Shown in pieces: positions 43,867 through 52,879 of a stretch of DNA of 64,000 nucleotides. The stretch comes from QHXW01 sp963752965. Its GTDB lineage: Bacteria > Acidobacteriota > Terriglobia > Bryobacterales > Bryobacteraceae. Position numbers and translations under genes: made by a program. The notes beneath the pieces were generated by a model that searched no databases, was not told where the DNA came from, and saw only the letters and a program-made list of their open reading frames with translations. The stretch covers positions 124,001-188,000 of the forward strand of contig CAVWAJ010000014.1 of the NCBI GenBank assembly GCA_963752965.1, given 5' to 3'. Each line of letters opens with the position of its first letter. The first letter of the stretch is position 1.

Positions 43867-45102
43867 GTGTTGGGTGCCATCAGTCGGGGTGGAAAAACTG
43901 CGCGCGCGCGCATAAGAGGCTGGCGTCCGAACGACGCTGGAGCACCAATCTATAAGCATGTCGAGAAAAACGGGCCGGGTCAAATCATCGTTTATCCAAA
44001 CCTGATTAGGGGAGCATTTGATCCGCCTCCGAATGTCGAAGGTCTCTGGGCATTCGTTGAGAGCCTCGATCCCTTCACTGGAGATGTTGCGCTATCGGTG
44101 CTTGCGCAACTATGTGAACCGAGCACACTAAATCGGCCAAAGTTCCCGATGCTCGAACCCGTCCACATCACCGCCGATGCCATTCTTCAGTACAAGGGTA
44201 TCCGGCGTTACGGAGCTGAGCGACGACTGCTTTATGAGCACGTCTGCGATGCCATGGAAAAACTACGATCACTTCAGTTTGATGCTGATTGGGCTGTAAA
44301 TCCATGTGGACGGCGGGGGAAATGTACCGTTCATTGGGAGGGCGATCGGTTATTCGATCTCGTCAAAGCTGAGTTATTTCAGCCGGACTTGTTCGGCGGG
44401 GAACAGCGTGTCGCGATCGCATGGTCTGTGCGAGCAGGACAGTGGGCGCGCTGGTGGCTGAACCCCGAGCAACGGGTCTGGATCTGCCGCATGGCCCGCG
44501 TGCTGCTTGAGATGGATCACCGCCACAACCGCGGCACCGCGACCCTCGCGAAGAAAATCGGGGTCTACTATTCATTGCTCCCAAGCGCCTCAACACGCCC
44601 GTTTGAAATGTATATTGGCGAGCTGCTGGTCAACGTAGGCGAGTTACCCGAGCAATCTGAACGTGATCGGCACTGGCCAGGAAGAACGCGTGAGCACTTC
44701 GACAATGCAATGCAAGAGCTCGAGAAGAATGGAATGTTTAGAGTGCAGTGGCCGCAAGGTTACGGACCAGACGACGCCGATATTTTCCGAGCGCGTGGGT
44801 GGGCAGCGCGATGGCTTTCGAAGAAGGTTCGGCTCATCCCGCCAGAGACCGCCCCGGAAGCGGCAGAGGTTAGACCAGTACCAAAGCCACACCCCCACAA
44901 GACTCCACCGCCCGAGCGATATCTTGGCGGGGTGTTGCGTACAGCACGCCACTTGCGGTCTTGGACACAGAAGCAGACGGCTGAGTTGCTGGGAATCTCG
45001 AAAACCCTCGTATCCTACATTGAAAACGAGAAACGCTTGGCGGGACGAGAGCTTGAAAAGCAAATCGTCCTATTTGCGAAGAGTCGTCCGCCCCTTGGAT
45101 AG
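43867..45102 (+). CDS. Replication-initiator-like protein with C-terminal XRE domain
   Basis: A 411-residue protein from GTG 43867; the true start may be later. The middle part, with LWAFVESLDPFTGDVALSVL, ILQYKGIRRYGAERRLLYEH, RMARVLLEMDHRHNRGTATL and FDNAMQELEKNGMFRVQWPQ, has the helical winged-helix character of plasmid initiators such as TrfA/RepA. Residues 355-405 are a helix-turn-helix (RSWTQKQTAELLGISKTLVS). Iteron-like 22-bp repeats and an AT-rich stretch lie 50 bases downstream. Initiator plus iterons next to excisionase and integrase genes suggests an integrative element that can replicate after excision. The family is inferred, not proven. Confidence 0.5.
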   Translation: MLGAISRGGKTARARIRGWRPNDAGAPIYKHVEKNGPGQIIVYPNLIRGAFDPPPNVEGLWAFVESLDPFTGDVALSVLAQLCEPSTLNRPKFPMLEPVHITADAILQYKGIRRYGAERRLLYEHVCDAMEKLRSLQFDADWAVNPCGRRGKCTVHWEGDRLFDLVKAELFQPDLFGGEQRVAIAWSVRAGQWARWWLNPEQRVWICRMARVLLEMDHRHNRGTATLAKKIGVYYSLLPSASTRPFEMYIGELLVNVGELPEQSERDRHWPGRTREHFDNAMQELEKNGMFRVQWPQGYGPDDADIFRARGWAARWLSKKVRLIPPETAPEAAEVRPVPKPHPHKTPPPERYLGGVLRTARHLRSWTQKQTAELLGISKTLVSYIENEKRLAGRELEKQIVLFAKSRPPLG

Positions 45103-45150
45103 TTCTGGTGCAACTTCAAATCATTGATGTGCGGCCAGTTCACAAGCAAA

Positions 45151-45204
45151 CCTCCGGAACGTGACACCAAAACCTCCGGAACGTGACACCAAAACCTCCG
45201 GTAC
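45151..45204. repeat. 22-bp iteron-like direct repeats
   Basis: CCTCCGGAACGTGACACCAA begins at 45151 and again at 45173, and a partial third copy (CCTCCGG) at 45195, with a period of exactly 22 bases. An AT-rich stretch (CAATAAATAACGTTAATTC) follows within 30 bases. The arrangement resembles a plasmid origin served by the upstream initiator-like protein. Confidence 0.7.
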
Positions 45205-45344
45205 TTGGAACTATTTCACAAACTTGCTTCAATAAATAACGTTAATTCAAGTGCTTCCGGCTGTTCACCAAAGCCAGAGATGTAGAGATTTTAGACGGCT
45301 TGTGAATTTCACTCTCAAATGAAGTCGCCCCTTACAATTCGGTC

Positions 45345-45656
45345 ATGGCGGCAGCCATGATCGCAAACGACTGCCAACGGCATGGCGGAAAGCTTGCAGC
45401 CGCGGCCGAAGGGCGCCGCACGGCCGAGGTCTCCCACACCCACCCTCCCGACAAGCAGCACGAAGTTTTGACGATCCCAGAAGCCGCGAAAGAATTGCGT
45501 TGTTCAAAAACTCATGTCTCGCACCTGGTAAACGGGAAAATTCCCAACGTGCCTCCACTGCCACACGCGAGGGTTGGCCGCCGTGTGCTTATCCGACGTT
45601 CATCCCTTAACCGCTGGATTGAATCGATCGAATCCAAAGGGGGGCCAGTCCAGTGA
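45345..45656 (+). CDS. Excisionase-type helix-turn-helix protein (unit 1)
   Basis: A 103-residue protein whose second half is a MerR/HTH_17-type excisionase domain: LTIPEAAKELRCSKTHVSHL, then PPLPHARVGRRVLIRRSSLN. The wing (RVGRRVLIRRS) and helix (CSKTHVSHL) are typical. The first 40 residues are of low complexity and the start may lie further in. The stop overlaps the upstream-most possible integrase start (GTGA). It resembles the unit 2 protein at 54541 (TPPIPHIRVGRSRRFRRESV), and each precedes an integrase of the same type. It should direct excision by that integrase. Confidence 0.8.
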   Translation: MAAAMIANDCQRHGGKLAAAAEGRRTAEVSHTHPPDKQHEVLTIPEAAKELRCSKTHVSHLVNGKIPNVPPLPHARVGRRVLIRRSSLNRWIESIESKGGPVQ

Positions 45657-45709
45657 TATCATCCACCCAATGTCAGGATTCAGCGCCCGAAACGCAGGAA
45701 AGAGACGAC

Positions 45710-46810
45710 ATGCGTCGAAGGCGATTTCAAAAAGGCAGTTTGAAGCCACGAACACGGAACGGGAAGCGGTACTGGTATGCACAATGGCGCGAGAACGGCG
45801 CGCCGAAGTCAAAAGAGTTGGGCCTTTGTTCGCGGGTGACCAAAAGCAAGGCCGAAGCGGAGCTTGCCGCGATCCTTGCGCCAATCAACCAGGGAGTGCA
45901 GAAACCGCAGTTGCAGGCGTTTACGTTCGAGGAGTTCGTGAACGATGTGTATGTGCCGGTGCAACGGGGAAAGTGGAAGACGTCCACAGCAGGGACTTCC
46001 GAGCAGAACATCACGTTTCACCTTGTGGACGCGCTTGGTGCACGTCCTCTGCGGTCTCTTATGCGCGCCGAGCTACAGGCGCTGCTTGGAGCAAAAGCGA
46101 CTACGTTGGGGTTCAGTGTGGTAGATCACTTAAGGTGGCATCTGATTTCAATTTTTGATTTGGCGATTAGCGAGAATGCTGCGGAACGCAACCCAGCCAG
46201 GGCGCTGTACACGCCGAAGTGCAAAGCTGGCAAAGACCGGCTTAGTCTCAACGAGGAGCAGGTCACGCAACTGCTGGCTGCTCTCGAACTCCGAGAACGG
46301 CTGATTTGCAGGTTGGCCATATTCGAAGGTATGCGCCCGGGCGAGATTCTCGCTCTGCAATGGCATGACTTCGGAGAGGAGCACTTCAAGGTGCGCCGGC
46401 GCGTCTATCGTGGAGAGCTGGATTCCCCGAAAACACGGAAGTCCACCCGCACCGGAGGGCTGTCGCTTGCTGCAGTTGAAGAGTTGGTTAGGTGGCGGCA
46501 GATTGCAAGAGATCCAAGGCCGGAGGGATTCGTATTTCCGTCCGAAAATCTCAATACACCACTCTCTCGTGACAACGTGTGGCGTCGGAACATTCAGCCT
46601 CGCCTGGCGAAAATCGGGCTGGGATGGGCGAACTTCCAAGTGATGCGAAGGGCCAACGACAACTTGGGACGAAAGGCCGGCATTGACGACAAAGTGCTAG
46701 CCGACCAGCGCGGACACACCGTGGGGGTCAGTCTCGACGTGTATGCAAATTCGGACCTCGGGCAGAAGTTGGAAGCGGTGCGCAAGCTGGAAGCGATGGT
46801 GATCCAATGA
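45710..46810 (+). CDS. Tyrosine-recombinase integrase (unit 1)
   Basis: I start at 45710 (MRRRRFQKGSLKPR, behind AGGAAAGAG) because the unit 2 integrase begins with the same residues. The 366-residue protein has a core-binding domain (VYVPVQRGKWKTSTAGTSEQ) and a catalytic domain. Box I arginine lies in IFEGMRPGEILALQW; box II reads FQVMRRANDNLGRKAGIDDK, VLADQRGHTVGVSLDVYANS, with the nucleophile tyrosine in LDVY. The gene ends 126 bases from a 45-bp fragment of tRNA-Gly(CCC), which is the expected attachment site. Box II carries N where the unit 2 enzyme has H (RRAN against RRTH). Confidence 0.88.
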   Translation: MRRRRFQKGSLKPRTRNGKRYWYAQWRENGAPKSKELGLCSRVTKSKAEAELAAILAPINQGVQKPQLQAFTFEEFVNDVYVPVQRGKWKTSTAGTSEQNITFHLVDALGARPLRSLMRAELQALLGAKATTLGFSVVDHLRWHLISIFDLAISENAAERNPARALYTPKCKAGKDRLSLNEEQVTQLLAALELRERLICRLAIFEGMRPGEILALQWHDFGEEHFKVRRRVYRGELDSPKTRKSTRTGGLSLAAVEELVRWRQIARDPRPEGFVFPSENLNTPLSRDNVWRRNIQPRLAKIGLGWANFQVMRRANDNLGRKAGIDDKVLADQRGHTVGVSLDVYANSDLGQKLEAVRKLEAMVIQ

Positions 46811-46936
46811 GCGTGCCGCGACGGCGACCGTGCGGGCGCCGAGGCCATGGCTATCAGGAACTTTTCAGGTTAGGGGGCCTTAACTCAGTAATCGCAGTAA
46901 GATTTGTGCGGCGGGTCTTCCAAGTTATTGAAAAGA

Positions 46937-46984
<48 letters not shown>

Positions 46985-47080
46985 AGGCTAGGTTTTGAAA
47001 TCAAGTACATAGACTCGCAGGCGTGAATTCTGGGAGCGAATAACGCCTTTGAGTTTCCAGTGATTCGGATCGGTACTCGT

Positions 47081-47101
47081 TAATGTAGTGCAAATGTAGT
47101 G
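47081..47101. repeat. TAATGTAGTGCAAATGTAGTG element, copy 1
   Basis: An internally repeated sequence (TGTAGTG twice) that recurs with one base fewer at 57592-57611 beside the second attachment site. Candidate arm-type binding site of integrase or excisionase. Confidence 0.45.
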
Positions 47102-47223
47102 TTGGCCAACCAAGCGAATCGTTTGAACTCCTAAGAACTGCGCCGCCATCAAATCGGATCCTGCCAGTCTGTTGTCTCGCGCCTCATCAAGCTCGTACAG
47201 GACAAGCAGGCGGGATAGCAGCT

Positions 47224-47520
47224 ATGATCGAAGAAGTGACCGTCCGTATCACAGAAGCCGAACTCGCCCGCGACACCCACGCCGTTCTACAGAAAGTGCA
47301 GGCTGGCGTCGAAATCGTCGTGGAGCAGGACCATCGCCCTGTCGCGGTTATCAAAACGCCGCAAGGTCCAGGTCGGAAGATCAGCGAATGCATCGCTCTG
47401 GCGAAGGAATACGAGGAAAAGCTCGGCTATGCGCCCGTTCCTGATCCCGACTTCGCCCAAGATGTGCAAGCAGCCATCGATGCTCACAGCGAGCCGTTGA
47501 ATCCGCCTGCATGGGATTAG
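47224..47520 (+). CDS. Antitoxin, Phd/YefM-like
   Basis: A 98-residue protein. The first half (VTVRITEAELARDTHAVLQK, VEIVVEQDHRPVAVIKTPQG) fits the Phd/YefM DNA-binding antitoxin fold; the second half would wrap the toxin. The toxin gene starts inside its last codons (10-base overlap), the normal arrangement of such operons. A TA pair at the left edge of an integrative element is commonly a maintenance module. Autoregulation is expected from the family; no operator was resolved. Confidence 0.82.
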   Translation: MIEEVTVRITEAELARDTHAVLQKVQAGVEIVVEQDHRPVAVIKTPQGPGRKISECIALAKEYEEKLGYAPVPDPDFAQDVQAAIDAHSEPLNPPAWD

Positions 47521-47924
47521 TCCTCGACTCCGGCGTGCTCATTGGCGCCGAGCGTAATGCCAAACCGGTGAGTGAACTGCTGGCCAGGCTTGAACAGGTG
47601 CACGGGGAAACCGAAATCGTGCTCTCTTCTATTACCGTGATCGAACTAGAGCACGGCCTGTATCGTGCTAACACAGCGGAGCTGGCCCGGAAGCGGCGTG
47701 AGTATCTCGACACCGTTTTTGCCGCGATCCCCGTGGAGCCGTTCACCAAGGAGATGGCCCAAGCTGCGGCGAAGATCGATGCCGACGCGAAACAGAGCGG
47801 ACACGTCATTCCGTTCCCCGACCTGCTGATAGGCGTTACCGCACTACATTTCGATTACGCAGTCGGCACGAGGAACCTGCGCCACTTTCGGATGATCCCC
47901 GGCCTGAACGTTGTCGAACTATAG
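47511..47924 (+). CDS. vapC: VapC-type PIN-domain toxin
   Basis: A 137-residue PIN ribonuclease. The acidic active site is visible: LVLDSGVLIGAER (D6), ITVIELEHGLYRA, and PFPDLLIGVTALHFDYAVG, followed by TRNLRHFRMIPGL. Such toxins cleave tRNA or rRNA when the antitoxin is lost. ATG lies in the last codons of the antitoxin gene, so translation is coupled. It is a different lineage from the PIN protein at 60787. Confidence 0.88.
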   Translation: MGLVLDSGVLIGAERNAKPVSELLARLEQVHGETEIVLSSITVIELEHGLYRANTAELARKRREYLDTVFAAIPVEPFTKEMAQAAAKIDADAKQSGHVIPFPDLLIGVTALHFDYAVGTRNLRHFRMIPGLNVVEL

Positions 47925-48169
47925 CCGCCCCTTTCCTCCCGCTCCACTTTCCACAGCGGTCCTCGCCGCCAAGGGTAAAGCTGCGCCGCTCCGTTGGTCG
48001 CGCCCTTGACCGCTGCGGGCCACTGTAGATCAACCCATTCCTAATAGGAGGAAAGGTGGGATGGAAGTCGGGGCTTCCGGTCCGTCAGCTCCGTCAATCC
48101 AGAGGGCGCCGTCTGGTTTCCGATATGCCGTTTACCACTCGCATGGCCATTGGAGGGAAAATCACATCG

Positions 48170-49297
48170 ATGATCAGGCAGGGATTTTCGTTTCGCTCAG
48201 TCAACATCCTCTGGGTTGCGCTCGTCGCCGGCGTCCTGACCGGCGACAGCAAGGATGCGGCATCCTTGAGCGTGGTAGCGACGCTTCCCGAAGAGTGCGG
48301 CACGATTCAGTTGATTTCAAACCAAGTAGGTTGGTGCGGCGACCTGAGTGCCCTCTTTCAGACCACCGACGGAGGGAAGACGTGGGGCGCTCTCGAGGTT
48401 CCGATGAAGAAGCTCATCGCGCCCCTACGCGAAAACGTGTGGGACTTCCAGCTCCTAACTCCACATAGTGGGTGGGCTAGAACCGATACCGGTTTGTTCT
48501 GGACCGAAGACGAAGGGCAGACGTGGGGGGAATACCAGCTTCCTCTGCGTTCGATGATTGAGGGCGAGCCCCGAGGGCTGATCCACAACATGCATTTCGC
48601 CACACGCCAGGTTGGGTGGGCCCTCAGCCAGCGAGAAGTTCCTGGCGATCCCAGCAAAGAGGCAATAAGGTATCGAATCGCCGGTGAGCATTCGGTTTAC
48701 GTGCCTGCCCTTTTTCGCACCACAAATGGTGGCAATACCTGGTCGGAACAGACCTATCCCGACCTTGGAGGCATAGCGGACGGCTTGGAGTTTGCCGATT
48801 CTAATCACGGCCTCTCAATCGAGCTGAACGCGACCCTTTACACAAGCGATGGTGGGCGCACTTGGCACGAATCGCATTATTGTCCCGCAGTCAACGAGAA
48901 GAGCCTTCATTACGCCGAACTTGGCACGGGCACATTCTGGCGCACCACCGCCCAATTGTTGGACCCGAGTCTTGGATGGTGGGCAGTAGAGAGCGATCTC
49001 TTTCGCACGACCGATGGTGGCGCAACTTGGTGCCAACTGCCATCGATACGATACAAGGGCGAGATCGTGCCCATACATCAGATCCGCTTTGCGACGAGGA
49101 ATCTCGGTTGGGCAGTGCCCGACTTCACCGGGCGATGGGATCATCCTATACCTCCTCTTCAGACTCGCGATGGTGGCAAGTCTTGGAGCGCGCTCACAGT
49201 CCCACCGGACACGCACGTAGAGGGTTGTTCAATGCTGCTGGACAGAACCGTTTACTGCTGGGGCCGCGGCCATTTGTATCGCATTTTAGGCGACTGA
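48170..49297 (+). CDS. Exported Ycf48/BNR-repeat beta-propeller protein
   Basis: I favour the ATG at 48170 (GGAGGG upstream, spacing somewhat long), giving 375 residues and a signal sequence (SVNILWVALVAGVLTG). At least six Asp-box motifs recur: TTDGGKTW, TEDEGQTW, TTNGGNTW, TSDGGRTW, TTDGGATW and TRDGGKSW. Each follows a strand of the type VGW or LGW. This is the BNR/sialidase-like propeller of the Ycf48 group. There is no catalytic sialidase set (no arginine triad evident), so a binding or assembly role is likelier. It is cargo of unit 2 rather than mobility function. Confidence 0.82.
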   Translation: MIRQGFSFRSVNILWVALVAGVLTGDSKDAASLSVVATLPEECGTIQLISNQVGWCGDLSALFQTTDGGKTWGALEVPMKKLIAPLRENVWDFQLLTPHSGWARTDTGLFWTEDEGQTWGEYQLPLRSMIEGEPRGLIHNMHFATRQVGWALSQREVPGDPSKEAIRYRIAGEHSVYVPALFRTTNGGNTWSEQTYPDLGGIADGLEFADSNHGLSIELNATLYTSDGGRTWHESHYCPAVNEKSLHYAELGTGTFWRTTAQLLDPSLGWWAVESDLFRTTDGGATWCQLPSIRYKGEIVPIHQIRFATRNLGWAVPDFTGRWDHPIPPLQTRDGGKSWSALTVPPDTHVEGCSMLLDRTVYCWGRGHLYRILGD

Positions 49298-49663
49298 ATG
49301 CACTCAGTTCATTTGGAGTAAGGCTTGGATCGCCTTCGACCATGCTGGGTAAGACATTGTGGTCGTACGCTTCTCGGAAAACGAGGTGCTGAGGTCTGAC
49401 CGGCGGCGAACTTTCCGAAATTCCCGTTTCTGCCAAGATGCCGTGCAAACTGCCGGAAGCCTTCCGGAATCTGACAGATACAAAGGGTGGAGGCTCGGAA
49501 TTAGTGAATCCGATGACCTCACCGGGAAGAATTTTGCTAGCGCATTGCAGTTTTCGCCCGCGTTTTCCGCCCCTGAAGATGAGGGCAGTTGCAACGCGAC
49601 GCCACTTAGCCGCGTGCGGCGCGGCTCGGTTTGCCCTACAAACATCACCGGAGGGACACTCTT
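49298..49663. other. Gap between two exported-protein genes
   Basis: No gene recognised. The ribosome-binding site GGAGGG of the next gene lies at the end. Confidence 0.5.
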
Positions 49664-50881
49664 ATGAAGAACATTTCAGTAGCAATGGGCCTGGCGGCGC
49701 TGCTGCTCGCAGGTGGAACCAAGGCACAAGACATCACGATCGACTGGCTGGTAACCCCAACGAACATCAGTGGTTTCACCGGCTATCTACCCAAACTGGC
49801 TTCGGACGGCCAGAATATTGTTGTGACGATCGCCGGAACCGGCACCGGCTTAAGCGCATTCGAACACGAGCTTGGACCGTATCAGCCTCTCTCATCCGCA
49901 CAGGTGAGCTGGACGGGCACGGCCTACCCTATCTATGGCCCCTCACTGCAGATGGGCCAGGCTCCATCGATCGCGTTGGCCTTTGGCGGCGCGAGTGACT
50001 ATGACACGGCAATCGAAGTTCATCAGGGCGGGCAAAACAGCGCAAGCTCCTTGTGGTTTCAGATCGGCAGCATTGGCAATCCGGTTACTTCGGCAACCGA
50101 TATCAACTGGGGTTCCGCAAGTCGGTTGGGTCCAGGCCCCTGGGCCTGTGGCCCATACCCCAGGGGTTGCGGCGCGCCGCAATTCGACTCCGGTAATAAT
50201 CCCACCGTCGCGGCCGACAACAATTTGGGGCCGGCCGGCAGCTCGGACGTCTCTCAGGCGACGGTCGTGGAAGTGCATCAAGCAGAAGCAGGCCTGTCCG
50301 CCCTTTACTATCACGTTGGTGTTCTAACCCTCGGTGCTTCGCCATCTATCAACTGGGGCGCATCGCTTCCGTTCGACAGCAGCGGCGTGAGCCAGGGCTA
50401 TGCGCCGACTGTCTCAGTGGCCGACAACCGGGCGGTCTTGGTCGCCCAGGGAAGCGGGGGAGCCCTGTGGTATGCAATCGGAGTTGTGGACAGAGCCACG
50501 TCCACCATCACCTGGACCGCACCCGTTCCCTACGGCACCGGCTACAATCCGACAGTGTCGGTGTATGGACACGAAACCGGCTCGTCGATCGCCGGTCGAG
50601 TCCTGGTGGAGGCACACCAGGTGGACGATAGCACGGGGTCGCTGGTATACAGTGTCGGTGTTTTAAAAGCAGTCTCCCCCACCTCCATCACTTGGAGCAC
50701 TACAACTTCCGGGACCCCTAACACAAACATTCCTTATGCCACGGGCTGTTACCCGTCCGTTGCGCTTGCCTGGGACGGACACACTCCTCCCTCGCAGGTG
50801 GGCGTGACCGAGACGCACGAAACCGCTTGCGGCAGTGCAACGACGACGGAATATGCGTTTGGCTATCTGATCGGGAAGTAA
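49664..50881 (+). CDS. Exported repeat protein, probable beta-propeller, unknown
   Basis: Start at 49664 behind GGAGGG. The 405-residue protein has a signal peptide (MKNISVAMGLAALLLAGGTK). A unit of about 60-70 residues repeats: PTVAADN, VVEVHQAEAGLSALYYHVGV, SINWG; PTVSVADNRAVLVAQGSG, LWYAIGV, TITW; PTVSVYGH, VLVEAHQVDDSTGSLVYSVG, SITW. The pattern (V-x-E-x-H-Q, then Y-x-[VI]-G, then I-[NT]-W) suggests blades of a propeller. I do not know the family. A strong terminator follows at 50946. Confidence 0.6.
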   Translation: MKNISVAMGLAALLLAGGTKAQDITIDWLVTPTNISGFTGYLPKLASDGQNIVVTIAGTGTGLSAFEHELGPYQPLSSAQVSWTGTAYPIYGPSLQMGQAPSIALAFGGASDYDTAIEVHQGGQNSASSLWFQIGSIGNPVTSATDINWGSASRLGPGPWACGPYPRGCGAPQFDSGNNPTVAADNNLGPAGSSDVSQATVVEVHQAEAGLSALYYHVGVLTLGASPSINWGASLPFDSSGVSQGYAPTVSVADNRAVLVAQGSGGALWYAIGVVDRATSTITWTAPVPYGTGYNPTVSVYGHETGSSIAGRVLVEAHQVDDSTGSLVYSVGVLKAVSPTSITWSTTTSGTPNTNIPYATGCYPSVALAWDGHTPPSQVGVTETHETACGSATTTEYAFGYLIGK

Positions 50882-50945
50882 CGGATTGAAACCCACTCAG
50901 CACTGCCCCTTCGGCAGGTTAGATTCAGACAAGAAGAGCACATGC

Positions 50946-50977
50946 GGGCCGCCCCTTGAGGAGGCGGCCCAGTTTTT
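50946..50977 (+). terminator. Rho-independent terminator
   Basis: GGGCCGCC and GGCGGCCC form a perfect 8-bp stem with a 9-base loop, followed by AGTTTTTG. It lies 65 bases after the stop of the exported repeat protein. Confidence 0.85.
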
Positions 50978-51310
50978 GTGAGCCGAATTTATAGGGCTTT
51001 GTCGTGCAATCCGGCCCGAGGTGTCAGCCGCTCCTGAAGCCACCATTTAGCGCGCTTTTTCATGCTAGTGAGCCGAGATGGAGCACATGGGGCGCGAGCG
51101 CGCGCTGCGACCCCCCACCGCAGCGGACGGCCCCAACAGCATCAGTTTAGTGACCGCTGCCGTTGTTGAGGCCGGCGAAGGCTTTCTGTTGATAAGTCAG
51201 CCACACTCGGAAAGAGTGGATCGTGCCATAAAAGTGCGCTTATCGGAAATCTCGGGAATAACGCTAATCTCTTCGTAGAATTCTTCTGTCGATTTCAAGC
51301 GACTGGTCAG
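50978..51310. other. Gap between terminator and MobC remnant
   Basis: A plus-strand frame at 51078-51278 has no ribosome-binding site and no motif. Nothing else is recognisable. Confidence 0.45.
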
Positions 51311-51596
51311 CTAAACCAGGTCAGCAATGCCCTTCGCGAGAGTTTCGACGAATGCGAACAGCGTTTGCTGCACGCGGTGCATGCACGACAAGTCGCTTCC
51401 GGATCTTCCCGGTGGCGACGGCAATGCGCCGCTCGGCCTCATGGCTGTCGTCGAGAGCCGCTCGAAGCTTGCCGGACAACTTCGTTGAGATACATCGCTT
51501 TTCCGGGGCGGCCTGGCGAATCTGATTGATCGTCGCCTCCGAAAACCGGATGGTGCGTTTGATTTTGGTATTCTGCCAAAGCATGCGTTGTGGCAT
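51311..51596 (-). pseudogene. MobC-like relaxosome accessory protein, frameshifted
   Basis: The frame opens MPQRMLWQNTKIKRTIRFSE, ATINQIRQAA, continues LSGKLRAALDDSHEAERRIA, and then must shift to read HRVQQTLFAFVETLAKGIAD before a stop. A ribbon-helix-helix start, a helical middle and an ending of the form QxLFAFVxTLAK fit MobC-type proteins of mobilisable elements. At least one frameshift separates the C-terminal part, and the region between the first and second blocks is also shortened. It is divergent from the other mobilisation genes across a repeat-rich interval. Confidence 0.55.
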
Positions 51597-51652
51597 GAAA
51601 ACTCCCCCCACTTACAAAGCCTTGGGAGAGGGTGTTTTCGTGTTTTCGGACA
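51597..51652 (-). promoter_or_regulatory. Conserved leader, copy A (upstream of MobC remnant)
   Basis: Reads, on the minus strand, TGTCCGAAAACAC, then CACCCTCTCCCAAGGCTTTG, TAAGTGGGGGGAG and TTTTC before ATGCCACAACGCA. Copies B (52113) and C (52880) share it. CCCTC and the G-run can pair around an inner CAAG/CTTG stem, and the G-run doubles as ribosome-binding site. Confidence 0.65.
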
Positions 51653-51849
51653 TCGAAATGGACAAAAGTGTGCGAGTCCCAAACGGGATTCGCCGATGCA
51701 AGAATGCATCCCGGACTAAACATCTGATGCCGTGAAGCTTGGGCCGAAAAAGAAGACCCAATGAATCCCAACCCTTTATGTTCCCCTCCGCATAGCGCTG
51801 TCTCTATCTCACCATTCGCCACATGGCCTTTGGTCACCTTTTGTTGCGA

Positions 51850-51990
51850 ATCTGCATTGCCTAGTGTTACCGAGAGTGCAAGAACGTTGCAGTTGCAGAA
51901 AACAAAGCCTTTCGTCTGTCTTGCACTCGTTGCAGTGCAACTCTGTGTAACATGGCCTTCTGCCGTAGATTGTTGCTCACGCAGAAAATA
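51850..51990. other. Repeat-rich divergent interval, candidate oriT
   Basis: Between the divergent mobilisation genes. TTGCA/TGCAA motifs recur: GTGCAAGAACGTTGCAG (about 51876), GTTGCAG (51890) and a perfect inverted repeat GTTGCAGTGCAAC at 51929-51941. Origins of transfer usually lie in such intervals next to MobC and relaxase genes. No known nic consensus was recognised. Confidence 0.4.
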
Positions 51991-52112
51991 GGGCAGTTAG
52001 TCCGTCTTGCACTGTGTTCCATGAACTGCACGATGTTCCTGCCCAGAGCAGCAGGCCTCCGACGCCAGTAAATTCATACGGATACGGTCCCACAAAAATA
52101 TATGTTCATTTC

Positions 52113-52171
52113 ATGTCAGAAAACACCTTCTCCCATGCCTTTGAAAGTGAGGGGGCATTTTTAGAAAATCC
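52113..52171 (+). promoter_or_regulatory. Conserved leader, copy B
   Basis: Begins ATGTCAGAAAACACCTTCTC and contains TTTGAAAGTGAGGGGGC just before the first HTH gene. It matches copies A and C except that the inner stem is weaker (CATGCCTTTG). Confidence 0.65.
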
Positions 52172-52498
52172 ATGAGCATCCACTACGACTCGATTCAGAG
52201 AGCTGTCCTGAAGCAAGGGCCTGAGGTCGGCTCGGACCCCGTTCCCGAACGTTCAGGAGATTCCTCCGTGCCGCTACATCTCCCGAACCTTCGCAGGCTG
52301 CGTGAGGCGAAACCAGACCGGTACCTGGCTTTGCTCCGCCGTGCCTGGCCGGACATCAAGGCGAAACTGGACTCGGGCCAGAGCCTGAAAGATGTCTGTA
52401 AGAGTTTGAATGCGGATGGCATCCCGATCGCCTACCCGACGCTCCGAACCACCGTTGGCAGGCTTCGCCGGGAAAAGCGCCGGGTAGCATCTCGTTGA
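52172..52498 (+). CDS. Small helix-turn-helix mobilisation accessory protein (paralogue 1)
   Basis: A 108-residue protein. The conserved part is residues 58-100: RRAWPDIKAKLDSGQSLKDV, CKSLNADGIPIAYPTLRTTV, GRLRRE. It resembles the helical DNA-binding domains of conjugation accessory proteins (pattern W-x-x-I-x-x-x-L-x-x-G-x-S-L-x-x-V). The N-terminal 45 residues are unstructured. The gene next to it encodes the same domain with about half of the residues identical, so they arose by duplication. It follows leader copy B. Confidence 0.6.
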   Translation: MSIHYDSIQRAVLKQGPEVGSDPVPERSGDSSVPLHLPNLRRLREAKPDRYLALLRRAWPDIKAKLDSGQSLKDVCKSLNADGIPIAYPTLRTTVGRLRREKRRVASR

Positions 52499-52507
52499 CC
52501 TCGGACT

Positions 52508-52873
52508 ATGGAAAAACCGGGCAGCAAGATGACGTCGATTCGCCGCGCATGGCCAGAGATCCTGGCGACGCTGAGCGCCGGGCATAGCCTCAAAGGAGTC
52601 TGTGAATGCTTGAATGCCGATGGTGTTGCCGTCGAGTATAAGACGCTCAGAGCTTATTTGAGCATACTTCGCAGAGAACAGAGTCAACGATCGATGATGG
52701 TTCCGGACAAGCCAGTTCCTGGCCCTATCGTTCAAGTGCCCCAGCGTCCGATTCCTGCAACCAGGCGGCAAGAGCCGTCTAATCCATTTGCCAACGCCAT
52801 GGAATACCTCAGCAAAGTGCGCGGATTTCAGAACTTCACCGGGGAGCCGCCAGACCCCGACAAAATATTTTGA
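52508..52873 (+). CDS. Small helix-turn-helix mobilisation accessory protein (paralogue 2)
   Basis: A 121-residue protein starting nine bases after paralogue 1. The domain is now N-terminal: IRRAWPEILATLSAGHSLKG, VCECLNADGVAVEYKTLRAY, LSILRREQ. A proline-rich tail (PVPGPIVQVPQRPIP) and a short helix (PFANAMEYLSKVRGFQNFTG) follow. Two paralogues in tandem could form a heterodimer or bind two half sites at the transfer origin; this is inference. Leader copy C begins seven bases after its stop. Confidence 0.6.
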   Translation: MEKPGSKMTSIRRAWPEILATLSAGHSLKGVCECLNADGVAVEYKTLRAYLSILRREQSQRSMMVPDKPVPGPIVQVPQRPIPATRRQEPSNPFANAMEYLSKVRGFQNFTGEPPDPDKIF

Positions 52874-52879
52874 GGTCGC

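Noticed and set aside
45151..45204. Possible CRISPR array at the 22-bp repeats
   Set aside because: The repeats are directly tandem with no spacers, only 2.5 copies exist, and no cas gene is near; they fit iterons better.
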